A DNA stretch of 64,000 nucleotides from Epichloe hybrida (lineage: Eukaryota; Ascomycota; Sordariomycetes; Hypocreales; Clavicipitaceae): contig JAFEKR010000020.1 of NCBI GenBank assembly GCA_019022495.1, positions 310,001 through 374,000 of the forward strand, given 5' to 3'. The number at the start of each line of letters is the position of its first letter. Position 1 is the first letter of the stretch. Below are positions 34,178 to 45,200 of this stretch, piece after piece. Under the pieces are notes generated by a model, which worked only from the letters and a program-made list of their open reading frames with translations, was not told the DNA's origin and did no database searches. A program made the translations under genes and the position numbers.

Positions 34178-35047
34178 ATGAGTGAAATGAGAACTCCGCG
34201 CAAGAGTTTACAGGCTGGTAGGCCGCCAACAGCCAAATCAGCGCGACAGTCTATGTCGCGTAAGGCAAGTCGGACGCTCATAAATAAACATCACCATCTA
34301 GGGAAAAAACAGCGGCAAGCAATCGTGGAGGGCGATTACAAAGCGGAGGCTACCATAAGAAAGGATATCTCCAGCTTGGGCGGACTCAAGCGATATCAGC
34401 AAGCAAGCTTACAAGGCCAGAGCATCGACCGAGGTGGCGATACCTCGAAAATTTTGCTGCAATGGCTTCCTATCACAAGCATTAAGACACTTCTTCAAAA
34501 GCCCCGAATGCTAGAAGTTGGAGCACTGAGTACTCAGAATGCATGCTCAACCAGTGGTCTTTTTGAAATGGAACACATTGATCTGAATAGCCAAGACCCA
34601 GGAATACTGGAGCAAGATTTTATGCAGCGTCCACTTCCAGAGCTGACGTCCGACAAGTTCGACATTATTTCCTTGAGCTTAGTCCTGAACTTCGTTCCTG
34701 ACGCCGAGAGTCGTGGGCAAATGCTTCTGCGGACGCTTTCATTTTTACGATGCAACAATAATGATGGAGCGGGAGAAATGGCCGAACTCCCTTTTCCTTC
34801 GTTGTTTCTCGTACTACCTCGCAGTTGCGTGGATAATTCCCGCTACTTTACAGACTCAAAACTGAAGTCTCTCATGGAAGCCTTGGGGTATTCTATGCAA
34901 TGCTGCAAGAAAACACAAAAGCTGTCTTATAGCTTATGGGTGAGAAATCTAGCCACAGACCCTACCAAACTGCATTTCCCGAAGGTGGAAATAAATCCTG
35001 GTCGTTCAAGAAATAACTTTTCTATCACCCTATCGGAGGTGGCCTAA
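34178..35047 (+). CDS. BMT2: 25S rRNA adenine-N1 methyltransferase Bmt2
   Basis: Nucleolar SAM-dependent enzyme that makes m1A in 25S rRNA (A2142 in yeast). One exon gives 289 residues from ATG 34178; a second in-frame ATG at 34187 is equally possible. MSRKASRTLINKHHHLGKKQ is the conserved N-terminal block. The SAM-binding motif is MLEVGALSTQNACS, and the acidic strand end is HIDLNSQDPGI. DFMQRPLP with FDIISLSLVLNFVPD forms motif IV and V. The C-terminus NNFSITL is conserved. Confidence 0.92.
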   Translation: MSEMRTPRKSLQAGRPPTAKSARQSMSRKASRTLINKHHHLGKKQRQAIVEGDYKAEATIRKDISSLGGLKRYQQASLQGQSIDRGGDTSKILLQWLPITSIKTLLQKPRMLEVGALSTQNACSTSGLFEMEHIDLNSQDPGILEQDFMQRPLPELTSDKFDIISLSLVLNFVPDAESRGQMLLRTLSFLRCNNNDGAGEMAELPFPSLFLVLPRSCVDNSRYFTDSKLKSLMEALGYSMQCCKKTQKLSYSLWVRNLATDPTKLHFPKVEINPGRSRNNFSITLSEVA

Positions 35048-35573
35048 GCTATGGCTGAAGACACAAACCTCCATGGCTGCTAAAGGTGCAATCAAATCCG
35101 GACTCTGTCAAAGCCTTCCCAAAACCGTAACAATGATGCAATTCTTACGCGGAAGCCAATTGTCCCACTGGCCGGGTATAGCTAGCAATACCGAATACTT
35201 TTTACTAGAAATCCGATGTGTTGGCCACAACCATTGATGAAAAGAAAATAGTAAAAATCTATTAAAAATCAATACTTCAACGCATAAAATTCGCCGGTAC
35301 TAGATAACTGCATTGTGCGACGAGGATATCATCTGGCTTCACATTTTCTCTCCATACGTCCATCACTGATAATTCATTCTACAAATGACAAGGGTCTAAT
35401 GTGACGTCCATTTGGCTCCCTATTATGCACTCGCATTGACACTTACTTGAACAACCCGTGGCAACCTCAAGCTTAATCTGAGCTCTTTCTTGTCAATCGA
35501 GCTGTCACCATGTTCTACTCACGCCTTCTGCTGACGAGTTTTGGGCACTCTATTTTTTTTTTTCGGCTACTTC
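35048..35573. other. Convergent 3' region BMT2-UTR4
   Basis: 3' flanks of two convergent genes. It carries copy C of the short dispersed repeat and is otherwise featureless. Confidence 0.5.
35159..35244. repeat. Short dispersed repeat, copy C
   Basis: Contains caattgtcccactgg, ggtatagctagcaatac, tagaaatccgatg and cacaaccattgatga. These appear in the same order as in copies A (8339-8470) and B (11602-11748). Confidence 0.5.
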
Positions 35574-36820
35574 TTATGTGAATCGAACCACGATGCCAGG
35601 ATCGCAGGTTTTACGACATTTTGAAATCAGGAGCCGGCGTGTTTTCCCCAGAGTTGCTAAACACTGCTGAATTCTTTCATCAGATTCTGCGGAAAGATCG
35701 TATATCGCGATTTGGGACAAATAATCGTCTTCCGGCAACGAGGCATTTCCAGGGCGAATGACTGGAAGGCTTTGCATACCTGATAACAAAGCAGCCTCGA
35801 CCTCTTTTGGGTTGTCACTCAAGAATAAACATCGTGAGGGATCAGAGCTACCGAGATCAGAAAGAATGGTGTTGTAACTGTCGACTTCTGTTTTTGGGCC
35901 TGCGTTAACAGTATCAAACCATCCTGAAATGCATCCTGTTAAATCAGACGGCTTTCCGTTTGTGTGCGCAAACAGTAACTTCTGCGCCTTGACGGACCCT
36001 GAAGAATAAATGCAGATTCTTTTGCCAGCTGCATGTGCTGCTGTGATAAAAGGAGCAACATCGGGAAAAAGAGGAGCCTTAAGCTCCCCTGATGCGTAAC
36101 CTGCTTGCCATAGAAGTCCTTGGAGTGCTTTTAAATACGGCGCTTTAACATCCCTGGCGACCAGATCTCTGATATGAGCTTCGAATGCGCCGCGGTCTAT
36201 CCTACAATCTTCAGGAAATGCTTCTCGGTACGTGGCGAAGTCACTGCTCTCCCAGTGCTGCTCGAGATAGCAAGGCAGCGCGCTGAGGGCATAGGGAAAC
36301 TACCGGACGGGTATGGTCAGTTTTTATCTTATTTTCTGGTAGACGTACGTTGGCATGGCCATGGCAGAAACGGCCAACATTAGAGATGTATGTCAAGTGC
36401 AAGAAGTGCATATCATATGTGGAATGTATGTCATGGAGATGGAAGTACAATGCCGTTGAGAAACTGGATACCGAGAGTATCGACTGCGGTTCCAGATGGA
36501 CCAGGTCGAGGGACCACGAAATGTCAATGCGTCATCAGGCAGAGTGGCGCAGAAGTCGGAACATCTTCAAAACGATGCAGAAGGCGGCGGATAGGGGCAA
36601 ACGAAAAGTGCAGAGACACCATTTTAACATGCAATTCGAGGGGGTTAGGAGACCGGAAGGGGCTATTTACCAAAACGTCGCGAACGAAGGTTATCGGACA
36701 AACAGTACCTTCTACCAACGATATTAGTACCAGTGATACAATGAGTGGAGGCAGTCTAACTGCATGCTTACCAATGTCGAGGACGAGGACGTCAAATTCC
36801 GCAAACGCTTTGGCAAGCAT
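35574..36820 (-). CDS. UTR4: Enolase-phosphatase E1 (methionine salvage)
   Basis: HAD-family enzyme that converts 2,3-diketo-5-methylthiopentyl-1-phosphate to acireductone in the methionine salvage pathway. Exons 36820-36772, 36711-36671 and 36299-35574 give 271 residues. Introns are 60 nt and an unusually long 371 nt. HAD motif I is split by intron 1: VLVLDI-EGTVCPITFVRDVL, followed across intron 2 by FPYALSALPCYLEQHW. Motif II is CIYSSGSVKAQKLLF, and motif III-IV is WFDTVNAGPKTE and CLFLSDNPKEVEAA. The C-terminal about 40 residues after VIRPGNASLP extend beyond the usual end and are not conserved in ways I recognise. Confidence 0.9.
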
Positions 36821-37371
36821 GGTCGTCTATTGTCTATGAAGGTCAGGCAGCGAGTACACGAGGATGTGATATGATTTGTGTGTTGCCTCGAACAACGCAG
36901 TGGACTAATGACAATACTGTGAACGCCAAGTTTGGAGGGGTGTGTCTCAATGGACGGTGGAATGCAGAAAAAAAGTGTGCTTTTGGTTGTCATCTTGACA
37001 CGTCTTTGATCGTTCTTTTAGCCTGTCTTCCATCCATCTTGCTTACAGACTGGCGGGAATGGTGGGGCGCAGCCAACCTAATGCAGGTCGCACAGGTGCA
37101 TGGAGCGCTAAACTGCAGGAAAGAAATTGTACCTGGCCCAATTCAAGCAGAGGCTAGAGATGGAGAAGCGGTCAAGGCCCAACGTCTTATCTCAACATTG
37201 TTATCTTACCGACAGATCCAGGCCATGCATGAACAGCCGAAGCTAAATACTTAAGTGCATAACAATCGAATGACAATCAAGGAGATGGAGCATCTTGTTT
37301 CTGTGAGCTAGCACTGAACTTTTCTGCCCATGGTTAGACGGTATTTGATGAGTGCGTACGGAGTACATACT
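36821..37371. other. Intergenic region upstream of UTR4
   Basis: UTR4 promoter region. No gene recognised; an acggagtacatactccgt palindrome lies at its right end. Confidence 0.45.
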
Positions 37372-37737
37372 CCGTTGTAAACGCGCAGCAACGGATTTTT
37401 AAACGCGAAGTAGTAACTAAGCCTAAAACAAAAAAAGTATCTTTTTACATATTTATGTAAGAAAGTACCTCTTAATTTCGCGTACGCTTAGGAATATACA
37501 CTATGCTTTCTTTCCTTTGCGAACTTCTAATGCTTACGCTTAACATTATTATTAAGTAGCTTCTATGTTAGCTTACCGCATGATTTTAACTAGCGCCACG
37601 CAAGCTATTAATACGTAGTTTAAAGAGTCTTAAGTATGCGTAAAATCAAAGAGGTACTTTCTTACATAAAAACACATATAAAGGTACTTTGTTTGTTTTA
37701 GGCTTAGTACTACGCTTCACTGTTGCTGCGTTAACGG
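37372..37737. mobile_element. MITE-like element with long terminal inverted repeats
   Basis: About 366 bp with arms of about 110-120 nt. The left arm (37372-37492) contains cagcaac, taactaagcctaaaac and atgtaagaaagtacctctt. The right arm (37629-37737) is its imperfect reverse complement, with aagaggtactttcttacat and gttttaggcttagta. The ends are ccgttgtaaacgcgcagcaac and gttgctgcgttaacgg. There is no coding capacity, and the target-site duplication is not clear. Many differences between arms are C/T or G/A. It is most simply a non-autonomous DNA transposon remnant. Confidence 0.7.
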
Positions 37738-37776
37738 CTTGAGGCCTTACGACTGTCAGCTGGATGTCACGAATGA

Positions 37777-38002
37777 CTACCTACCTGTTAGGTAATAGGT
37801 AGGTATGGAGGATAAAGAAGACTACTAGTACTCTACACAACCACCTGGCGGTGTAGGCGCTTGCACAAAGCTGTCCAGCTGCCGTAGCACGGAGTACTTG
37901 AGTACTTCTCTGAACATAGCTGTACATTGGTATTGATCTACCTACCTCTTAGGTACATAGGTAGGTATGGAGGGAAAGAAGACTCTGGCCAGTCTCTACA
38001 CA
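37777..38002. repeat. Pair of diverged about 65-bp direct repeats
   Basis: Copy 1 (37777-37839) and copy 2 (37938-38002) both read ctacctacct, then a taggta spacer, aggtaggtatggagg, aaagaagact and ctctacaca. Each starts with a small palindrome (ctacctacct ... aggtaggta). Similar GGTACC/CCTACC sequence occurs elsewhere in gene-free DNA of this window. Confidence 0.7.
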
Positions 38003-40098
38003 CCAAGATGGGTCAGAGACTCGTGCAATTTTTCCTCCGCCGCTACATTCCTCGAGTGGTCCAATCCAGACCATACTCTCTGACCATACAGTGTGAACGG
38101 TTTCTTTTAGACCGTGCGGTCACGCTGGTCGGCTGTTATTTCATTGCGTATGGGACATTTTCACCATGGGCCAATAGCATGCAATCTCCCATTGCACCAT
38201 TGGCTGGCGATCCACCCTCCTGGAACAGCAATGCACTGATGATCTGTCACTTTGGCCAGAAGTCTATAATATAAGGGGAGCGTTTAGGAAAGTGATACTT
38301 GCATTCTGGCAACGGCTGTCACCTAAAAGCCTGTACTAGAAGACGTCTTCAACTATCTAGGTACCTGAGAAGGTAGGTAGGCGTGTTCTAGACAACAACG
38401 GTGGCAGACCTCGTGAGGTACTTACTTACACGTACAGTTTGAATCCCCAAATGCACTATAGCGGCAGCTGAGCAAATAATGACAGATTTACCGTTGCTGC
38501 CACGAAGCGCCTATGTAGTGCGACACCGGCAACTAGTTGACTCTGGCAACGTCCACACTCTAGTGTGAGTTGCTGCCCCAGCCAATGATTATGATCTGGC
38601 GGCACTCCGGATCCATGCACGTACAGCGGAGTAGGTAGGGGTGGGGAGGATTGCTGGCTTCGTTGCCCATCGTACCGCCATTCCCTCAGACTCGACGTGG
38701 TTCCCACTCGCACGTTCTCGTTCTCTCCCGCCCAGTGACACGCACGCCCCCTCCCCTTCCAGCTTCCAGCCCGTTCCATCCCATCGCTCCGCTCCTCATC
38801 ACCGCCATTCTCATTCTTTCTGTCATCATTCGCCCTTTATCTTCCATTGCTCGTACACTTCTCTCGTTCCGCTCCCCTTCCCCTTCTTCGTTACGCCCAC
38901 TTCTTCCAGGCAAGGCCTTCTTTCTTTTCGATATTGCGTAGTTCGATCCATCTCGACAGGCAGCATCTCGGTCACTCCCGGCGCTCGTGACTCAGTCCGT
39001 CATCCGCCGCCCACTGCCCGCGCCTCGCAATTTCCATCGCCGTTGATTGACCTGTACTTTCTATCAGTGAATATCGAGAGAAAGAAGGATCCTTTGTGGC
39101 CGAAATACCCGGACAAAGCCATCCACCCGCAACAAAAAGACGATCATCACGACTGAGAACTCCGAAGACAACCAAAGCAAGCCTGACCTCAGTCGATTTC
39201 TTCCAACCTGTCCAATTGCCATCAAATTGCCTCTGTGCCATCATCGGCCAGTTGACAACGCTCATCGAGGGGATCTGATACCACAATCTCCTGTTTGCAT
39301 TGGGTCGTTGGGGTTCTCCCCGTGCGGCACGTTGAGCTTAAGATTTTCGACTACCTGAACTGGCCCGTCCGGTTAGCAGACGGTGATACCTGTCGAGACG
39401 ATATTAAGAAGCGGGCTTGGCTCCATTCGTCAAAATACAATTTCTCGAAGTTCAACAAGTCCCGGTCGACTACAATCTATAGCCTGACCCTTGCGTTTCT
39501 GGTCACTTGACGGCGAAACGCGACACCACTGCCTTCGGGCCACATGCAGGTTGCCTAGCTTCACGTTCCGATCCACAATCATCAATTCTTTTATCTCGCA
39601 TAAACATAAAACGATTATCCATGTCATCATAACGATCTCTCCTGCTTCTTATCTGCTGACGTTCGAGCCATCTGGTTCTTACTGCGTTTTTGCCGCGACG
39701 ATTTGATAATACGCAATTCCTTTTGTTCCTCATCTTCTATTCTCGCAAATGAGCCGTTGATTTTTACTCAAAAACATTCACCATTCGCCGTGGGTGCATC
39801 GTCTATTTTTCTCAAACTGTTCGCAATATTTGTACATTTCCAACGACCTGTTTCTCTCCACTCGCCATCACCAGTTCTGAGCGAACAACAAACAATCTAC
39901 CTGGACTTATCGCCAGGGTCGAACACTCGAACCCGGTTTTGCTTTCGACGAAATTGAATCTGGAACTTGGCGCAATTGCATATATCAACAAAATTCAACT
40001 GTACAAGTACATTCATATCATCTCCATTCACTTTGCTTGTTCCTCTCTCTCTCTCTCTCTTTTCTTATAACGAATTTTCTTTTTTACGCTCCGGCAGC
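38003..40098. other. Gene-free region and probable long 5' leader of the kinase
   Basis: About 2.1 kb. From about 38,640 the + strand becomes pyrimidine-rich (many tcc, ctc and ttc runs), with a CT microsatellite at about 40,037-40,059. This is the pattern of fungal promoters and long 5' UTRs. Open frames such as 38641-39156 are low-complexity Ser/Pro strings from this bias. Possible upstream ORFs cannot be assigned without transcript data. Confidence 0.5.
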
Positions 40099-41955
40099 AT
40101 GGAATGCTTCAGGGAAAAGTTTGTTGAAGGTGTTTTGCTTGATGGTCGTTACCAGACGATTACGCCCCTGAACCATGGCTCCTTCGGCATGGTTTTCATG
40201 GCCCAAGATCTGATGACGAATCAGACAGTGGCTATCAAATGTATGACCAAGAAGTCTGCACCCTATGACAGCGGCTTCGAGCTTGCTGTCGACGAGAAGT
40301 CTGAAGAGCTCGCTTTGCACAGCAGTCTTGGCAATCAGGAGCACATCGTCAATCTTCTTGGCTCGTTCGAGACCGATGTTCATGTCTACTTGGTCATGGA
40401 GTTCTGCTCACAGGGTGACCTGTATGAAGCAATCAGAAATGGCCATGGGCCGTTGCAAACCGAGCATGTTCGTCAATTTATGCTTCAGCTCGTTGACGCT
40501 GTTTCCTATATTCACTCGAAGGGGGTCTACCACCGCGACATCAAGCCCGAGAACATTTTCCTCACCCAGGATGGTGCAATGAAGCTTGGCGATTTTGGCC
40601 TGGCAACCAAAGACAAATGGTCATATGAGATGACCGTAGGCAGTGATCGCTACATGGCCCCTGAGCAGTTTGACTCTGCTGGAGCCGGATACTCTCCAGC
40701 TGAGGCTGACATCTGGGCTATCGGTATATGCCTACTCAACATTCTCTTTTCTCGAAACCCGTTTACCACTCCAACCGAGGCGGATCCACTTTTTCTGGAC
40801 TTCTCCCGAGATAAGCAGAGCTTATTCGACGTGTTCCCCGACATGTCGCAAGATACATACGAAGTGATTGTTCAGTGCATGAATCTGGATCCCAGGAGAC
40901 GCTCACTCGAAGGTGCTAAAGATGCTCTTCTTCGTGTGGTAAGCTTTACCACCGAGGATGAATCACTTGATGACTTCTGTGGAGCAGAGACAGCTACCGT
41001 TGCATCTGCGAATCGTGAACCACTTCGAACTCCTTCCATCCAGAGTCCTCACATTGACCATCAGTTGGGTGCTTTTCCTTGGGCGAAGGCATTGCACTCG
41101 ACTCATCACTACACCCGTCAACTCAGTGCCATACCTGATAATGAAAGCTACACTGAGGATTTGTTTTCGAAATCTGGCGAAACAGTTGATTGGTGCTTCG
41201 CTGGCATTCAGACTCCTCCCATGTCTTCCATTCTTGGTTCTCAGTTGGACGTCTCAATGAGATCACTTGCAATTAATGGCAAGCCATGTCGTCCTGATGT
41301 CTCACCAGCTGCAGGCTCCTTGCCAATCACCATGGCCAAGCCTTTGGCTTTGTCCACGTCTACTGTGTTTGGTCGCCACGAGGACGTCGTGTCCAAAAGC
41401 TGGAGCGATATGTGGGATGAGGATGAAGAGGAGGAGCAGGAGGAGCAAAGGAAGGCGCTCCAACAACATCGTTACAGGACGTGGAGTCATGAGAGCAGAA
41501 CTGAGACGATGAAAACCGAAAGCATTGACATCGGTCCCGCTTCTCAAGTCACGATCAAGGGCGATGTCGATGACGATTTTGTTGCCGATGGTTTCTTTTT
41601 TCAAGATTCGCCTGTCAAAGCCCTTCCAATGGTGACGCCTCGATACTCTCCCCCCTCGAAGAGATTCAATCACGATAAGTGGGCTGCTCTGGGTGAGCGG
41701 CGTAGAGGTCAGAATACATCCACGGAAGAAGAGAAGTCGCCTGGTTCGAAATCGCGACGTCATTTTGGGCTTGGATATAGGACTCATGAAGTAGGCGTCT
41801 GGGATCATTCAGCGAACAACAACAACAACACAAACAAAACTTGGGGTAAAGATCGTACCAAGGATTCCCCCCGGAACAAAGGTAAAGATTGGAATTGGCG
41901 GCGAGACCACAAGCGCACCGATCTTGGGGATGTTGAGTGGGTTGGCGGTTGGTAG
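40099..41955 (+). CDS. Ser/Thr protein kinase of the Ran1/Pat1-Ksp1 family
   Basis: Kinase of the group that restrains meiosis in fission yeast (Ran1/Pat1) and acts in nutrient signalling in budding yeast (Ksp1, Sks1, Vhs1). One exon from ATG 40099 gives 618 residues. An in-frame TTG 44 codons upstream was rejected because it adds leader-derived residues. The catalytic domain is at about 18-290. The glycine loop is LNHGSFGMVFMAQD, with first Gly replaced by Asn-His as in this group. Lys47 is in VAIKC, HRDIKPEN has Asp147, DFGLAT is at 165-170, and YMAPEQF is the P+1 region. The C-terminal half is disordered with an acidic stretch (SDMWDEDEEEEQEEQ), an Asn-rich run and the conserved last residues VEWVGGW. 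All catalytic residues are intact. Confidence 0.9.
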   Translation: MECFREKFVEGVLLDGRYQTITPLNHGSFGMVFMAQDLMTNQTVAIKCMTKKSAPYDSGFELAVDEKSEELALHSSLGNQEHIVNLLGSFETDVHVYLVMEFCSQGDLYEAIRNGHGPLQTEHVRQFMLQLVDAVSYIHSKGVYHRDIKPENIFLTQDGAMKLGDFGLATKDKWSYEMTVGSDRYMAPEQFDSAGAGYSPAEADIWAIGICLLNILFSRNPFTTPTEADPLFLDFSRDKQSLFDVFPDMSQDTYEVIVQCMNLDPRRRSLEGAKDALLRVVSFTTEDESLDDFCGAETATVASANREPLRTPSIQSPHIDHQLGAFPWAKALHSTHHYTRQLSAIPDNESYTEDLFSKSGETVDWCFAGIQTPPMSSILGSQLDVSMRSLAINGKPCRPDVSPAAGSLPITMAKPLALSTSTVFGRHEDVVSKSWSDMWDEDEEEEQEEQRKALQQHRYRTWSHESRTETMKTESIDIGPASQVTIKGDVDDDFVADGFFFQDSPVKALPMVTPRYSPPSKRFNHDKWAALGERRRGQNTSTEEEKSPGSKSRRHFGLGYRTHEVGVWDHSANNNNNTNKTWGKDRTKDSPRNKGKDWNWRRDHKRTDLGDVEWVGGW

Positions 41956-42860
41956 AGGTTGCGCCTCTATAATCGTCAATCGTGGTCAAGGTCATGATCC
42001 TCTTCATCAAATTCGAAATAAAATGCTGCAGCCGCTGTGAAATGTCTTCATTGATGCAGCAGCGATGAGGTTGTAGATATGAGCCTTGGCTCGCTTTCTG
42101 TGTATTGGAGAAATCCATAAGTAGCAAGGATAATACCAGAAGTTACCCACTCAAACTCGCGAACAGTATGTTGCCAAATGCGAAGAAATAAACGAATAAG
42201 TGAGGCCAAGCTAAATGTTAGGAGGTACCTTGCCAATGATGTGAAATTAATTGGTAACATGTTCAATTTGGTGTGAGCTTCAGAGGCTCTGAAGCCCTAT
42301 AAAGTAGTAATGAACGAGAAGGCGAGAGTCGTTGCTGCTGGTGAGGCAATCAGCTTTGTGTCTCTCATGTCAATGTCAATGGGGACATTAAGGCAATTGG
42401 CAACTAAATTATTAATTGTTATTCTGCACTTTAGTTTCTCTTCACTATCGGTTGTCATTTTTTACATTGGTCTCATTCAAGTAATTATACTGTAAGTGCT
42501 GGCTCGATAGATATAGCCAGGAGAACATAGACTACTCTACAGTACACGCACACCACAGCAATGGACTCGCGTCGTGCCCAGAAATTGGCTTATAACAATG
42601 CTAATATCAATCAATGGTGTCGGGTCGAAACCGTGCTGCGTACATAAATCTTATCAGGAGACCAGCTAAAGCAAACAAAACAGGATGACGTTCGCGCTGC
42701 AAAAGATCGTTGCCAGCCAGTATATTCTTGGCTACTCAAAGCTGGCACACACAACATCTTACGTGCATGTCATCAAAGCTAGCGAGATGTCAAGTTTGAC
42801 GATGCCTGCCTGCCCGCCCGAAAGCCTACAACATACATCTTCATTCCTGCCAGCATAGTC
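41956..42860. other. Convergent 3' region, kinase-transporter
   Basis: 905 bp of 3' flanks. Small frames such as 42310-42495 lack support. No repeat noticed. Confidence 0.45.
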
Positions 42861-45200
42861 TTAGCCGCCAACGAGATGTTTTGGTAAAAATGTCCAGACT
42901 GTGCCCACTAATCCGAAGATGGAAAATGTCACCAGTAAAAGCCAAGAAATGACACGCTCACGCTTTGGGATTTCCTGATGATATAATTTGAGGTAGAAAC
43001 AGATCGGCAAGATGATGGAGATGAGAGAGCAGAGTGCGGCTCCGAGGAATGCACACACGGAATCAAAGGCAGGAAATAGAACGGAAATGCCGAGAAGAAC
43101 CAAAACGATAAGTAGCCGAATCATTGCTCTCAATCCATTCGCGAGAGCCAACGATGGAGCGGCCGAGCCAGCTGGATGATGTGGATGATCTTTGTGAACC
43201 CCACACACAACATCAGCTGTGGTGATGAGAGGCCGGGCGTTCAACGGAATCTTTGTGAGAGGAATGATGGTGATGAAAATACACATGATCACGGTGAGAG
43301 ACTTGGGATAGCCAGACATTCGAAGAATGTTGGATGTGATAGCCTCCTTGATGCCATCCCCAAACATGAGAATGCCAATGACAGCCAGACAGGTGTCGAG
43401 GACGTACTGCATCGAGTCCATGGATTAGTAAGCGATTTCTCAAGTCATTTTCACAGAAAGTCTTTCGGGATGTTGATTTTGGGTAGAACTGTACAGAAAA
43501 TGAAAATGTTATGTTGACACCTTGTTTCCACTTATGTGGGTGGCGCATATCTCTGTAGATCTGTTGATAATATTAGTGTCACAGTTTTCTCTTATATCCT
43601 GAAAGTGAAATTGTAGAGAGTGAGGCAGGCTGACCGATGGGAAAACAGAGTGTGCCCCCCATGGGCTGGCCATGAGTCCGTAGGCGAGAGGGAGTGAAAG
43701 CCAGTTGGAAGGTAACAGGTAAGTCTTGGCTGGCTCCCACAAAGAACCCGGCGCGTCCTTCTTCACGAGCCCGTCAATGATAACAATGCAGACAACTGCA
43801 AGACTTGATCAGTTCATGTGCAAGTGTGTAAGTTATCATCAGCGAACAACAACACTTGACTCACTGCAGAAAGTTGAAAAAATGCCCAAGACGCTCGTAT
43901 AACTAAGCCAACGCAAAGGAAGCATATTGAGTATCAAGATTAATGCGGCACAGACGCATTTCCAAACGTTGGCATTAGCAATATGTGGCAGCAACAGGTT
44001 GAGGGAATCGGAGAAGAGAATAACAAGTGCCACGCATGCTGCAATAAGTTCCACTGTGAAAAGCGTGGATACGATGACCCGAGCTCGCGTCCCAAATGCA
44101 ATATACGCAAGATCTGAATAAGTTATGATACTTGGATCGTACTCCATACACTTCCCGAGGAGCTTTCCCGTATGAGCTGTGACGGCGGCCGTAAGAGTCA
44201 GGATGACCAACCCAATGATCCAACCGCTCATTTTGAATGCCAATGGTAAGCTAAGCAGTCCAATACCGATGAGTGCGTTGATGGAGTTAAAGACGGACTG
44301 GGGCAGAGTGCTTTGTCCCTCAACGGTTAGGACGACTCTGTCTCCTTGCTTGACTTCCTTGACTAAGATGGGATTTTCCTCTCCAAGTGCCATATCGATA
44401 TCTTGCGCATCCCTGACCTCGTCACGGACGTCCCATGAGTTGTCACAGCTTGCCGAGGACGGAGAACGGTATCTCCCAGTACTCATCGTACCGTAATGTG
44501 TGCCATAGCTACTAATGGCATCAGGGACGGCTAGGCGGGGAGGAACAGCGAAGATGCTAGACCGAGTAGATGGCGACTCGGTAAGGAGAGCACCTGATTC
44601 CACTTCAGAATCCAAAGCTTCGCGGTCCCCTTCACGAAAGTCGTCTTTCGAGGATCTTTCGGCAACAACAGATGCCGCACCATTGTCCTGCGAAGACAGA
44701 GCCGCTCCAGTGTCCTGCGAAGGTGAGTCTCGCAGATACTGTCTCAGAAGCCCCATAGAGCGTTGAGGATTGCTATCAACGTGGCTCCTGCCGTAATTCA
44801 TGTCCCAATTGCTTGGGTCATCAATGACATTTGCTTCAGGGGCGAGAACGAAGCTTGGACGGCGTGGTATTACCTCAGCAAATGACGCGGCACGTTGCCA
44901 ACTTCTAGCAAATGACCTGAAGCTGTTTATTCCACCAATATCCGCCATGGCGGCCAGGCGGTTTGTAACAGAAGATCTAGACACATCAATTAGAGGGGAA
45001 ATGAATGGCTTGATTAGAGATGAGCAGTGACCCACGCACCTTCTGGCGTCTGGGCCCAGGATTAGACGTTGGCCATCATCACCGCTGCCATCGAATGAAA
45101 CATCCTCTTCCTCTATGACGGTTGACCTGAGGCTTCCATAAGGTGACAATCGACCGTCGTACTCATCCCATGAAGTTGGGTTTCGCGACGTTGAAGACAT
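42861..45200 (-). CDS. AVT1: Vacuolar amino-acid transporter of the AVT family (AAAP)
   Basis: Proton-coupled amino-acid transporter, expected in the vacuolar membrane. Exons 45200-45040, 44976-43865, 43795-43635, 43560-43495 and 43406-42861 give 681 residues. Introns are 63, 69, 74 and 88 nt with matching phases. The start is ATG 45200 (MSSTSRNPTSWDEYDG). A cytosolic N-terminus of about 270 residues, with DIGGINSFRSFARSWQRAAS, precedes the AAAP core. The core starts STLPQSVFNSINALIGIGLL and SLPLAFKMSGW. About ten membrane helices follow, including FCIVCIVIIDGLV, VFPSIYRDMRHPHKWKQGVN and ILMFGDGIKEAITSNIL. The first intron is a multiple of three without stops, so an unspliced isoform would stay in frame. 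The long N-terminus fits Avt1/Avt3 types; the exact paralogue is uncertain. Confidence 0.87.

Noticed and set aside
36350..36839. Two overlapping plus-strand frames over UTR4
   Set aside because: Antisense to UTR4 exons 1-2 and its long intron; no motifs.
39905..39950. tcgaaccc-like sequence resembling a tRNA B box
   Set aside because: No acceptor stem or A box at suitable spacing on either strand; it lies in the kinase leader.
39967..40098. 44-codon N-terminal extension of the kinase
   Set aside because: Starts at TTG and consists of translated pyrimidine-rich leader; the ATG at 40099 directly precedes the kinase domain as in relatives.
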